A program made the position numbers and the translations under genes. A DNA stretch of 64,000 bases, taken from positions 37,992 through 101,991 of the forward strand of contig CAJTJP010000007.1 in NCBI GenBank assembly GCA_910576855.1, written 5' to 3'. Below, in pieces: positions 46,301-54,292 of the stretch. Under the pieces are notes generated by a model. That model searched no databases. It was not told the DNA's origin and saw only the letters and a program-made list of their open reading frames with translations. Source of the stretch: Erysipelotrichales bacterium (GTDB taxonomy: Bacteria; Bacillota_I; Bacilli_A; Erysipelotrichales; Erysipelotrichaceae). The first letter of the stretch is position 1. Each line of letters opens with the position of its first letter.

Positions 46301-48607
46301 GACCGTCACTCCTGTATCTGTTGCCTTCACACTCTTTGTCGTTATCACTGTATTCGAGGTACTGTTCTCATAAAACTTCAGATTCTCTGCCGCAGCTACT
46401 CCGACATTGATTGTCACAGGGATTTCCTTTGTGCTCCAGTTATCACTTACCGTTACTGTGACATGATAGCTGTTCACTCCTAAATTCGCTGTTGTCTTGA
46501 TGACTCCCGTATTGGGATCAACACTAAAGAAGCTCGCATTTCCTACTCCCGGCTTTAATCCATAATGATAAGTCGTTGTACTTCCGCCGATCGTATCGGG
46601 TGTACCGAGTGTTCCGTGAATCGTACCGATGATACCCCCTGTACTGATATTCGAATCAGAAGCTGTAAAGGTAGGAATCGTTGTATCTGATGAATTGGCA
46701 TGCGGTGTTACACTTCCGTCTACCTCACGATAGATTACGATTTCTTTTTCAACAAAGGCTGAATTATAGTTATCATTTCCTGTACTTGGATCATCATCAA
46801 CCGTTGCCCTTATCTTTACCTTACCGAACGCATTACTTCCTGTATAAGTAATCGCTCCTGTATCAGGATTTATAGAAATCAGTGATACATCACCACCCGT
46901 AATACTGTAGGTTATCTTAGTCCCTGTACTTGGAGTCGCAGTCGCTGTTTCATTCCAAGCTGTAGCAGCATCTGCGATTGATTTCTTAGTAGTACTCAGA
47001 TCATCAAAGGCGATAGTCGGATTTGTCTTTTCTACCGTAAATGAGGTACAAACCTTTTCGGTCGGATTACCGCTTGTATCCACAGGATCACCGTTCGCAT
47101 CTACTGCAGTAATACAGAATTTATAGGTTCCTGCCTTTAAACCGCCGTTCACTAAGTCAGGTGCTCCGCTTTTGATTTTCACATTCAGCGGTGTATTGCT
47201 TGAAGCATTATTAGAATCTAAACCATCAATTTCAAAATTTTGATAAGTATTATCACCGTTAGTTTCTACACTATATGTCAGCGGAGTTACACCGGTTGGA
47301 CTCGCCGTAACCTTACCTACTGCCTGACCGGCATTCACATTCTTACCGAATTCATAATCAATTCCTGCAGAAGCTCCGCTTTGCGGTGTTTTGGTATAAG
47401 TAAGCTTATGCGGTTCAACGATTTCTAAAGGCATTAAATCAGAAATCGCTGAGCTTTCCACCGGTAATTGTGAAGAAGCATCATACTCCTCGTTAATCAC
47501 AGCCACTTGATATTTACCTACAGGAATCCCTGTTAAATCTAACGTATAATCATTTGTACCGCTTCTTGTAGACTCCATCATTTTATAAGATTGAATATCT
47601 GTACCTGCACTGTTATATAGAATAACAGATATCTTTGTATTCGTACCTGTATTCGCATTTACTGATAAATCAACACTGTTGTTTTTAATGACCTTTGATG
47701 TACTTTGTCCATTCCTTTTGATGTCTTGAAGTCTTGCGATTAATGAGGACTGTATCCTTAACTTATTCGGATTCAATTCATTGTTTTTATTAAGATTCGC
47801 AGTATCAATCTGATAGCTATGCCAAGCACCATCCGTAAAAGATGGACCGGCCGCAAACATAACTTTTGTTTTATCTACTACAGTAAAGGGGCGAATATTC
47901 GAAATTCTTAAAGGCTCTCCTGCATTTGTCCACCCCTTAGCGCCATATTGCATTATCTTTTCATTATCTACAAGTAAGGTGCCCGTATCCACGTCATACA
48001 CAGCAGAGGTCGTGTTTGTGGAACCTACATAATTCTGTATGGCATGAAAATAAAAATTACTATATTCAGGAATTTTAACATAGCCCTTCAAAAAATACGC
48101 ATCCGTTGTCTTGTATGCTCGATCATGAAACCCTAAACCAAGTGAACCACCGTCACGTATTTCTGAAACTGAAGGAATGAACGGTACTCTCACAAGAACA
48201 TTGTTTTCATTTATCGATAAATTGATTCTATTAACTTCATTTTCCAAAGGTGTAATAGGGCAATATGTTGTCGCATAATAAGTTGCATGTGTATACCTCA
48301 AACAAAAATTCTCCCTATCATTTCCGACTTGAGGTGTTGTAATTGAAGGAACATCGGCATCATATGTGCTCATACTTGCAATCGGCTTACTGCTCATAAG
48401 AACATAATCATTTGTATTATTCCCGATATCCCATACAATTTCTTTATTGTTGTATTTACCTAAAACAACCTTGGAACCTTTTGGTAATTGAAAAGTAGGA
48501 GCTGATTGTGCATATAGTGCAGACCACAAGTGCCCTTGCATATGAATATAGCTTATAGCTACACTCCCTAATATGCACATCAACATTAATACCGTTTTGT
48601 TTTTCAT
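43289..48607 (-). CDS. Giant wall-anchored surface protein 2 (paralogue of protein 1)
   Basis: 1772 residues. Signal peptide at about 1-34 (MKNKTVLMLMCILGSVAISY...). A unique N-terminal region runs to about 398. From KLTYTKTPQSGASAG onward it is nearly identical to protein 1 through the cadherin/Ig-like modules, the MBG-like domain, the Asp-rich repeats and the NPATSMGGANTGD sorting motif. The final membrane span and tail (ETNLMLYMSLL...KKSLSR) differ again. The pattern is a conserved stalk with exchangeable tip and tail ends, consistent with gene conversion. Its stop codon lies inside palindrome 43287-43302. The copy-B module lies just upstream of its ribosome site (AAAGGAAGG). Confidence 0.85.
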   Translation of the reverse strand: MKNKTVLMLMCILGSVAISYIHMQGHLWSALYAQSAPTFQLPKGSKVVLGKYNNKEIVWDIGNNTNDYVLMSSKPIASMSTYDADVPSITTPQVGNDRENFCLRYTHATYYATTYCPITPLENEVNRINLSINENNVLVRVPFIPSVSEIRDGGSLGLGFHDRAYKTTDAYFLKGYVKIPEYSNFYFHAIQNYVGSTNTTSAVYDVDTGTLLVDNEKIMQYGAKGWTNAGEPLRISNIRPFTVVDKTKVMFAAGPSFTDGAWHSYQIDTANLNKNNELNPNKLRIQSSLIARLQDIKRNGQSTSKVIKNNSVDLSVNANTGTNTKISVILYNSAGTDIQSYKMMESTRSGTNDYTLDLTGIPVGKYQVAVINEEYDASSQLPVESSAISDLMPLEIVEPHKLTYTKTPQSGASAGIDYEFGKNVNAGQAVGKVTASPTGVTPLTYSVETNGDNTYQNFEIDGLDSNNASSNTPLNVKIKSGAPDLVNGGLKAGTYKFCITAVDANGDPVDTSGNPTEKVCTSFTVEKTNPTIAFDDLSTTKKSIADAATAWNETATATPSTGTKITYSITGGDVSLISINPDTGAITYTGSNAFGKVKIRATVDDDPSTGNDNYNSAFVEKEIVIYREVDGSVTPHANSSDTTIPTFTASDSNISTGGIIGTIHGTLGTPDTIGGSTTTYHYGLKPGVGNASFFSVDPNTGVIKTTANLGVNSYHVTVTVSDNWSTKEIPVTINVGVAAAENLKFYENSTSNTVITTKSVKATDTGVTVYATVKGSTNNNPVTYRIKDGSTNVITVNSSSGAITINGVGTVIIVAEKNGAAGQANAIAELTFTVTAGTQNFIYTDNAGNELPKTSNKYNAISEVYAPSKTIQLYTAGNPTGSTVTYRLKTGSPTDVISVDSTTGEVTVLNASISPSQIDKVIVEATSHDPTGNYSDKTIEIAINITKANQTISFAGITYATSGNGTVTPVINEQDISSNAGGVTVNDTDYFITIDNSISTSIAWTNDGVNIEYSYSGDNGLDIPLHVEKPGNRNYNKAEADGMMHIMGPNENTLAINRPGKIIYGDHFTIRSLQDDSSSINVNYTFEVDNTMYISNATVTGNKAEFDALKYSGSTNIQIKVTRTADGEVPLSKTISVQVLPKPIEIIIDDKAKLKGEQNPTLTHQDFKSDLVSWNGVQDVIQETDIKLSTTAKTNSNAGSYPIKGDSNTLNKTYPNYSFSFKEGTLIIKEENIEDDWYHLESDDGNNTLYTGGWTNKDVNIISDHNEYTNLSLDQSTWRPNQVMVTKEGETNQSFWMKKNSGAITKEKQEIIRIDKTAPKVKGIKAKDSNNKLQDIINKLSGGIFFKPGTAFEITTSDKKDDLKVSGTKEIAYKVFKIVDGADEPIKDGTLSVTNEKAKITISETVGKYKVCVIPTDNAGNTNTESCHEVELKKIDVDVDGDGKPDFNDPDGDGCPDLNIKWKDPNDESKWIVINGDRNNDGIPDLNIDSDGDGKSDLNIDTDNDGKPDLNLVILKKADWKPMKCVKQDTDNGILEEYCTGTNVKAVINVDTDGDGIPNINIDNKGDFKPHINISKDGINPVINIAIIHDWKPGKNYKSGSFTYDSIGKDELKPYLNIDTDGDGLPDINLDLDGDGIADINIDTDGDNIPDVDIDSDGDGKPDINIDTDGDGKPDENIKEITEWKPEKNVDGEFPYDTMDFSDPSDPKDNKPNDSGNDTSVKGQYNPATSMGGANTGDETNLMLYMSLLISSLILGYITIRKIHFNKKSLSR

Positions 48608-48630
48608 TTGTTGTTCCTTCCTTTCTTTTT

Positions 48631-48718
48631 GTCTATAAATGTAGACAATACGAAACAGGTATTTTTAAGTTAAAAAGCCTGTTTTTCTATTCAGAAACAT
48701 ATATTTCGATAACATTTT
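48631..48718. repeat. Inverted-repeat module, copy B (upstream of surface gene 2)
   Basis: It starts with the palindrome GTCTATAAATGTAGAC (48631-48646) next to the gene 2 ribosome site and continues as the reverse complement of copy A. In this orientation the hairpin AAACAGG/CCTGTTT has its T run on the plus strand, so it does not look like a terminator for gene 2. A weak promoter-like pair, TTAACT-N17-TATTGT, is read toward gene 2. Confidence 0.8.
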
Positions 48719-48988
48719 CTGTGTTGACTTAATCATATTTATTTAGTAAAACGTAGCTTCTTGACAACTTTCACAATAATTCTAATACTCCTGTTGCAAC
48801 ATAGTGAACCACCCATCATCTGATAAGTTCACAAAAATATGCAAAAAGTTTGAAAAAAATTAACTTATCAAAACTATCAAAATTACACAGAAAAGAAATC
48901 AAGAAAAAGAATAAACTTTTCCCCGTCTGTTTTCTAATTGTCAAAACTGAAAATCATATAAAAACCATTGAGATAGATTAGTTAAAAA
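48719..48988. other. AT-rich intergenic stretch between the ECF sigma gene and surface gene 2
   Basis: No gene is seen. On the minus strand a weak TTGTCA (48762-48767) has only poor -10 matches. GTGAAC/GTTCAC (48804-48809 and 48827-48832) form an inverted repeat 17 bases apart. No terminator separates the sigma gene from surface gene 2, so readthrough is possible. Confidence 0.4.
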
Positions 48989-50017
48989 CTATTTACGCTT
49001 CAACCAAAGTGAATAATATTCACTGTTATGCTCCTCCAATGCTTGAATCAAAGCATCGGCAGTTCTATTTTCATTCTCACTTAATTGCTTGCGCTCATAT
49101 TCGCAATGTGCATATTTCATTAAGACAAAGTAAGCTTCTTTATCACTTTGTACAGATATATCTTTAAATTGAATCGGTTGTTCATAAACGATTTGCACCG
49201 TTTCGGTGTTATCCATCGATGATGCCTGATCGCTCTTGTGAAGCTGTGATACGATACCGAAGCCTGATACACCGATTACGGTACATAAAGAAGCAATCAT
49301 CACCTTAGAGGTTGCCATTGATTGGAATGATACGGAATGCTTCGGCTTAAAGGGGATGAGCGGAAGCTTATATTTATCCTTCATAGCGGCATAAACAAGC
49401 GGCAATAAAGCGACAATTCCCTCCTCGTGAAAATCAAGCTTTATGTGATTTTCCCTTTCATATGCCTGTATTTCCTCTTTCAGCTTCAGCTTTGCGCTGT
49501 TTAAACGGCTCTTTACCGTACCCTCAGGTATTTGTAAAATATCAGCAATCTCTTTAATTGAACATTGCTCATAATACATATAGACTAGAACCTCGCTGTA
49601 AATAGGTGAAAGCTTTTTTAAGAGCTGCTCTAAAACCTCGACATCACTGATTCTTCTGATATGATTCAGCGGTAAAAAATCATTTCGTTCCTCTTCCTTT
49701 GCCAACAGACTTTCCTTTTGCTCCATATCCATGGTAACGGCCTTTTGCTTTCTGAAAATACGATTGCATTTACTGAGCACGATGCGATTAAACCAAAGCT
49801 TAAAATAATTCACATCACGAAGCTTATGAATCGATCGATGTATTTCAATCATTGTTTCCTGAGCGGCATCCTTAGCATCTGCTTCATGGTGAGTAATCGC
49901 TAAGGCAACATAAAAGGCTTTCGGATACCATTCCTCATAAAACTGCCGGAATGCCTCCTCATTTCCTTCCTGAATGCTTTTGATCCAAGCTGTCGTTTGC
50001 TCTTGATTGAAATCCAT
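48989..50017 (-). CDS. ECF-type sigma factor with a C-terminal membrane anchor and outer domain
   Basis: 342 residues. Region sigma2 (about 20-85: EEAFRQFYEEWYPKAFYVAL...DAAQETMIEIHRSI...WFNRIVLSKC) and sigma4 (about 120-180: LSPIYSEVLVYMYYEQCSIKEIADIL...GTVKSRLNSAKLKLKEEI) are clear. A linker follows, then one membrane span (about 236-258, MATSKVMIASLCTVIGVSGFGIV) and about 80 extracytoplasmic residues with a Cys (AHCEYERKQ). The tail may sense an outside signal or tether the factor. No anti-sigma gene is next to it, so regulation may be built in. ATG 50017 is chosen for AGGAGT 6 bases upstream. Next gene downstream on the strand: surface protein 2. Confidence 0.88.
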   Translation of the reverse strand: MDFNQEQTTAWIKSIQEGNEEAFRQFYEEWYPKAFYVALAITHHEADAKDAAQETMIEIHRSIHKLRDVNYFKLWFNRIVLSKCNRIFRKQKAVTMDMEQKESLLAKEEERNDFLPLNHIRRISDVEVLEQLLKKLSPIYSEVLVYMYYEQCSIKEIADILQIPEGTVKSRLNSAKLKLKEEIQAYERENHIKLDFHEEGIVALLPLVYAAMKDKYKLPLIPFKPKHSVSFQSMATSKVMIASLCTVIGVSGFGIVSQLHKSDQASSMDNTETVQIVYEQPIQFKDISVQSDKEAYFVLMKYAHCEYERKQLSENENRTADALIQALEEHNSEYYSLWLKRK

Positions 50018-50036
50018 ACTATCACTCCTATTATTC

Positions 50037-50065
50037 ATAATACTAAAAAGTAATTAAAAATTCAA
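50037..50065 (-). promoter_or_regulatory. Promoter of the ECF sigma gene
   Basis: Minus strand TTGAAT (50060-50065), 17 bases, TATTAT (50037-50042), just upstream of the ribosome site. This is a housekeeping-type promoter; no ECF-type autoregulated promoter is obvious. Confidence 0.5.
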
Positions 50066-50211
50066 CCTTAAAATTAACATTTAATGTTTTTAATAAAGAA
50101 AGTGTAAAAAAATTACCATAAAATACCAATGTAAGAGAATGAATAAAAGCTATTTCTTTTATGTAAACAAATTATCACATAAACAATGATATCCGAATGA
50201 TATGAAATAAA

Positions 50212-50260
50212 AGAAAAGTCCTCTTTTCAACAGATCGAAGCTGTTGTTAAAAAGAGGACA
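50212..50260 (-). terminator. Terminator of the peptidoglycan-binding gene
   Basis: GTCCTCTTTTtAACA and TGTTgAAAAGAGGAC make a stem of about 15 bp on the minus strand, followed by TTTTCTTTTATTT. Confidence 0.88.
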
Positions 50261-50266
50261 ATTCAA

Positions 50267-50797
50267 CTAACGAGGCTGAGGCGTGGGATCGGTCAAGCTG
50301 TTACGCTCATTGACGATCGCATCCCATGTCTTGCTGCCGATTACACCGTCGATTGTCAAATCATACAAATACTGGAACATCTGTACCGCTGTTGTGGTAC
50401 GAGGACCGAACATTCCGTCTACCGGAACCGGACGCAGACATTGATTGCTTGCGGCGATTTCATTCAAATACTCCTGCATTTTGAATACACCGATACCGGT
50501 ATCGCCCGATGAAAGATAGAAGCGATTGCTGGCAACAGGGAAATTCGTGATAACACCTAATTCACGAAGCTTATTAACGATCGCGTCCCATGTGTTATTG
50601 CCGATAATGCCGTCTACCGGAAGGCCTGCATAACGCTGAAATTCACTGACTGCCTGCATAGTACGCGTACCGTACACCCCATCCTGTAGATTTCTTGTGG
50701 AAATCAAGCCACGCTCCTGAAATACATTCAAATACGCCTGCATCTTATTGACGGAAATACCGATATCACCTTGTTTTAAAACACTGCTTGTATACAT
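50267..50797 (-). CDS. Protein of two peptidoglycan-binding domains
   Basis: 176 residues made of two PG_binding_1 repeats (about 6-80 and 92-165). Each has the GDxGxxVxKMQ start (QGDIGISVNKMQAYL; SGDTGIGVFKMQEYL), the DGxxGxxTxxAV turn and a DGxIGxxTWDAIV end. There is no catalytic domain, signal peptide or span. Like the M15-like protein at 3934, it lacks an export signal although it should act in the wall; spore-layer or phage-related use would fit. ATG 50797 is 6 bases from AAGGAGG; the earlier ATG abuts it. Confidence 0.85.
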   Translation of the reverse strand: MYTSSVLKQGDIGISVNKMQAYLNVFQERGLISTRNLQDGVYGTRTMQAVSEFQRYAGLPVDGIIGNNTWDAIVNKLRELGVITNFPVASNRFYLSSGDTGIGVFKMQEYLNEIAASNQCLRPVPVDGMFGPRTTTAVQMFQYLYDLTIDGVIGSKTWDAIVNERNSLTDPTPQPR

Positions 50798-50867
50798 AAT
50801 CATCCTCCTTTCTCTAACAGTATATGAAACAGTAAAAATTCGCTTTGTAATGTTAGCCTAAGGATAG

Positions 50868-50905
50868 AAAAAAAGCAATCAATGCATTACGCAAGGATTG
50901 CCTTT
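50868..50905 (-). terminator. Terminator after the NUDIX gene
   Basis: GCAATC pairs with GATTGC over a structured loop on the minus strand, followed by seven T; it overlaps the gene end. Confidence 0.7.
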
Positions 50906-51486
50906 AACAGCCATTGATAGTATGCAGGCTCATGCAGGAAAATATCCGAAGCATTCAATCTGCATACCTGCGGCTTTAATAAATCATAGAAATCACAGCC
51001 TGTTTGCATATGCTGAAGCATCTTTACGATATCATCAAGCTTGATTTTACCGACAGTCAATACCTCGTTATTGAGCTTACAGGATGTTAACGGAAAACGA
51101 CAAAGAAATACATCGGCAAATTCACGATCGATGCCCTTTGAAATCATCATTTCCTCATAATAGGTACCGATCGGCTGCAGCTGTTGCTTGGTTAAAGTGA
51201 TGCCGAGCTCCTCTTCGCATTCTCTGATACAGGCATCCTGAGCACTCTCTTTCGGATCGATATGACCGGCGCATGTAATATCATAGCCGAGCGGAAAGGC
51301 TTCCTTGTCCGCACTGCGCTGTTGAAAATACAGATACATTTCATCAACGAACCAAAGATGAATAACGCGATGTCTCAAGCCTTTCGTATGAATCACTTTA
51401 CGAGCAGCCGTATATAACGGATTGCCGGCTTCATCACATACGCATAGATACTCATTATCCTCATTGTTTATTAATTTTTGTTTCAT
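50887..51486 (-). CDS. NUDIX hydrolase
   Basis: 199 residues of the IPP-isomerase-like NUDIX branch. The box GHIDPKESAQDACIRECEEELGI is complete, with the RExxEE metal ligands. The substrate is unknown. It begins 2 bases after the GNAT gene stop, with GGTGG as ribosome site, so it is the last gene of the uraA-rSAM-GNAT-NUDIX run. Confidence 0.88.
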   Translation of the reverse strand: MKQKLINNEDNEYLCVCDEAGNPLYTAARKVIHTKGLRHRVIHLWFVDEMYLYFQQRSADKEAFPLGYDITCAGHIDPKESAQDACIRECEEELGITLTKQQLQPIGTYYEEMMISKGIDREFADVFLCRFPLTSCKLNNEVLTVGKIKLDDIVKMLQHMQTGCDFYDLLKPQVCRLNASDIFLHEPAYYQWLLKAILA

Positions 51487-51488
51487 AA

Positions 51489-52016
51489 TCAAAACCACCG
51501 CTTTGTATGATATACATTTTCATAAATCAAATCAATATAGTGATTCAACTGTGCTTGATTCGCATTGCTGATATTCATCATCAAGCGCAGCGGTAAGGGT
51601 GTCTGTTCATTATGAAAAGCACCTTGATAATACGGAATATCACCGTAATAGGTAAAGCCCATTCGCTCATAAAAAGCGATTCTGCGCTTTGCGAGGCTTG
51701 TTTCGGGTAATTCCACCTCAAAGATCAAAGGGCGATGATCAAGTGCTTCGTAAGCTTGAAACAGCTTAGCGCCGATACCTTGATTGCGATGGCTTTCAAG
51801 CACGGCCAAATGCTCACCGAAGCGAATTTCCCCTAAATCCCATATTGCCAGAAACGCAATGAGCTGCTGATCGATAAGCCACCCGTAGACCTCATATTGA
51901 GACTGCGCAAATAATGCACGCTGCGCCGCTTTATCTCTGTATTCACTGTAGGGAAAGGCCTTTGTCATGACTGAATAAATTGCCTCAAAGGATGATTGAT
52001 CTAATTTCGTCAGCAT
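51489..52016 (-). CDS. GNAT-family N-acetyltransferase
   Basis: 175 residues. The acetyl-CoA loop HRNQGIGAKLFQAYE (motif A, R/QxxGxG/A) and the later FYERMGFTYYGDIPYY segment are typical of GNAT enzymes. The substrate cannot be deduced. AGGAAG precedes the ATG; it lies 9 bases after the radical SAM gene. Confidence 0.9.
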   Translation of the reverse strand: MLTKLDQSSFEAIYSVMTKAFPYSEYRDKAAQRALFAQSQYEVYGWLIDQQLIAFLAIWDLGEIRFGEHLAVLESHRNQGIGAKLFQAYEALDHRPLIFEVELPETSLAKRRIAFYERMGFTYYGDIPYYQGAFHNEQTPLPLRLMMNISNANQAQLNHYIDLIYENVYHTKRWF

Positions 52017-52025
52017 AGCTTCCTC

Positions 52026-52847
52026 CTAATCAAAGCGAGTGCGATAGGAACAGCGCTGACATAGCGGTGCAATCAGCTTTCCTTGCTGAAAGCCGATGAC
52101 CATATCATTCACCGTTTCCTTTTTTAATATCGCCGCAAATGATTCCTCGTAAATATTTCCTAAGCAGCATTCCCCTTGTGCATCTAAGCAGCAGGGTACA
52201 ACGCTGCCGTCACATAAAATTGCGCATTGCTTCCGCATGCCGTAGCACTTTCCGCTTGCAGCGATAAGCGGAAGCTGCATCGAGGGCCATGTAAACTGCT
52301 CCTCAAGATGCAAATAGCGTCGTTCTGCCAGTCTTTGCTGTTTCTGATCGATTGCAGTAATGTGATAATGCTGAAGCAGTTGCCTCAGCATTTGTTCACT
52401 GTCTGCATCCAATCGATGCTGCTTATGATTCCAAAAGCGATAGCTGACATACACCCCGTGCTCAGCCAAGAAATCACCGTTGGTAAGACAATCGCTCAAA
52501 TAATCGGGAAAGCGACCGTTTAAATCCGCATGTAGGGACATATTCACCTGTCTTACATGCTTCGCAATCACATTACGATGCGCGCTCAACAGCGTAGCGT
52601 TTGTCGTTACATTTACATAAAAGCCTTTTTGCCTCGCTGTCGCCAACAGCTTCTCAAAGCTTGGATGAAGCAGCGGCTCTCCCAGCACATGCAGATAAAT
52701 ATAGCGGCAAAACGGCTTGATTTCATCTAAAATATGAGTAAACTTTGCAATACTCATAAACTGCTTTGTACGCTTTGCACTGCTGCAGAAGTAACAATTC
52801 AGATTACAGGCATTGGTGATTTCAATATAGATTTTCTTAAAACGCAT
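52026..52847 (-). CDS. Radical SAM/SPASM protein
   Basis: 273 residues. The radical SAM [4Fe-4S] motif is CNLNCYFC (Cys14, Cys18, Cys21). The barrel carries HVLGEPLLHPSF and TTNATLL. The C-terminal SPASM-like region has clustered cysteines (GKCYGMRKQCAILCDGSVVPCCLD...CCLGN...CQRCSYR) for auxiliary clusters. Such proteins modify peptides or act as maturases, but no precursor peptide is visible nearby. Start 52847 is 7 bases after uraA with a weak ribosome site, suggesting coupling. Confidence 0.88.
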   Translation of the reverse strand: MRFKKIYIEITNACNLNCYFCSSAKRTKQFMSIAKFTHILDEIKPFCRYIYLHVLGEPLLHPSFEKLLATARQKGFYVNVTTNATLLSAHRNVIAKHVRQVNMSLHADLNGRFPDYLSDCLTNGDFLAEHGVYVSYRFWNHKQHRLDADSEQMLRQLLQHYHITAIDQKQQRLAERRYLHLEEQFTWPSMQLPLIAASGKCYGMRKQCAILCDGSVVPCCLDAQGECCLGNIYEESFAAILKKETVNDMVIGFQQGKLIAPLCQRCSYRTRFD

Positions 52848-52854
52848 TATGTAA

Positions 52855-54171
52855 TTAAGATTCCTTTTTCGGTAATAAAAGATTCAAAACGATACCGACA
52901 AAGGCCGATAAAGCCGTACCGGACAAGGTTGCCGACTGACCTAACGGCAGCACCGCACCGCCCAGACCGATCACAAGCATCGCACTGGCAATGATCAAAT
53001 TTCGCTGCTTGCCGAAATCAACCTTGTTGTCAACAAGTACACGCAGACCGTTGGATGCGATAACACCGTATAAAAGAATACTCATGCCGCCTAATACACA
53101 AGACGGAATCGTAGAAATCAAGGCAGATACCTTACCGATGCAGGACAGCGCAATCGCAATCACTGCAGCTCCTGCAGTTACATAAACGCTTGAGATCTTT
53201 GTCATGCCGATCACACCGGTATTTTCTCCGTATGTCGTATTGGCCGGACCGCCGATAAAGGCAGAGACTGCAGTAGCGACACCATCACCCATCAAAGTCT
53301 TATCCAAGCCCGGGTCCTTTAGAAAGTTACGGCCGCAGATTTTTCCGAGTACTGTATGATCGCCGATATGCTCAGAGATTGTAACCAAAGCCACCGGTAA
53401 AATTGCCCATGTTTCCGGACCAAAGTAAAAATGATACGTAGAAAATTCACCGAGCGCAAACGGTAGGATGAACTGCGGTAAGGCAAACCAATCCGCCTCT
53501 TTCACAGCACTGAAATCGACCAATCCGAAGCATAATGCCGCAATATAGCCGATAACGATCGCGCATAAAAACGGAATGATCTTTAAAAAGCCCTTTGCCT
53601 TTGTAGAGATAAAGGCAGCCACCAAAAAGGTCAGCAATGCCACAAGCATTTGACGAATATCACCGTCTGCCACAAAGCCGGCATTCGTAACCGCATTTGC
53701 CGCCAAACCAAGACCGATGACCGCAATCATCGGACCGATTACGATCGGTGGAAGCAGCTTATCGATCCATTCCTTACCGATGAGCTTAATAATGAATGCA
53801 ACAAGGACATAGATCACACCGATCAGCATAAGTCCTGTCTGCGCTGCCGAAACATCGCCTGACATTGCCGTAACCGCAAGCTGTACCGCAGTTATATAGG
53901 CAAATGATGAACCTAAGTAAACAGGCACCTTTCCTTTCGTAATTCCGGTATAGATCAAGGTTCCGATACCGCTCGCAAATAACGCAACCGATACGGGAAA
54001 GCCGGTAATCATCGGCACAAGAATCGTTGCACCAAACATCGCAAATACATGCTGAAATGACAATAAGCACCACTTTAACGGTTCGGGACGCTCATTCACA
54101 TCCAAAATCATATCACTTGCTTCCATCCCTTCCGTATTTGCTTCTAATATTACTGTTTCATTTTGTTCCAT
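52855..54171 (-). CDS. uraA: Uracil permease
   Basis: 438 residues, nucleobase:cation symporter-2 family, about 12-14 membrane segments. Family cues: QHVFAMFGATILVP, the substrate-site region with ISEHIGDHTVLGKI, and GGPANTTYGENTGV. Close to UraA/PyrP, but xanthine/uracil specificity is judged only by these motifs. ATG 54171 follows AAGGAG. The short leader contains a terminator hairpin, probably an attenuator. Three genes follow in the same direction. Confidence 0.92.
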   Translation of the reverse strand: MEQNETVILEANTEGMEASDMILDVNERPEPLKWCLLSFQHVFAMFGATILVPMITGFPVSVALFASGIGTLIYTGITKGKVPVYLGSSFAYITAVQLAVTAMSGDVSAAQTGLMLIGVIYVLVAFIIKLIGKEWIDKLLPPIVIGPMIAVIGLGLAANAVTNAGFVADGDIRQMLVALLTFLVAAFISTKAKGFLKIIPFLCAIVIGYIAALCFGLVDFSAVKEADWFALPQFILPFALGEFSTYHFYFGPETWAILPVALVTISEHIGDHTVLGKICGRNFLKDPGLDKTLMGDGVATAVSAFIGGPANTTYGENTGVIGMTKISSVYVTAGAAVIAIALSCIGKVSALISTIPSCVLGGMSILLYGVIASNGLRVLVDNKVDFGKQRNLIIASAMLVIGLGGAVLPLGQSATLSGTALSAFVGIVLNLLLPKKES

Positions 54172-54192
54172 AAAGACTCCTTCCAAGAACAG

Positions 54193-54220
54193 GTAAAAAC
54201 AGGTCGCATGACCTGTTTCA
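54193..54220 (-). terminator. Attenuator-like terminator in the uraA leader
   Basis: Minus strand AAACAGGTC-ATGC-GACCTGTTT with TTTTT, lying between the only visible promoter and the uraA start. An outer ACAGG/CCTGT pair brackets it. It may also end readthrough from the upstream ATPase gene. No standard PyrR site was recognised. Confidence 0.7.
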
Positions 54221-54240
54221 TTCAGTCCTGTACCGGCATT

Positions 54241-54249
54241 ATTTTATCA
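54241..54249 (-). promoter_or_regulatory. Probable uraA promoter (extended -10)
   Basis: Minus strand TGATAAAAT: extended TG with TAAAAT. The -35 is weak. It lies upstream of the attenuator hairpin. Confidence 0.4.
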
Positions 54250-54292
54250 TATATTCCTACATATGAACAGTGTGAACATCAATAAAACTGCA

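Noticed and set aside
54172..54240. PyrR-binding loop in the uraA leader
   Set aside because: The expected conserved loop sequence is absent; only the terminator hairpin is supported.
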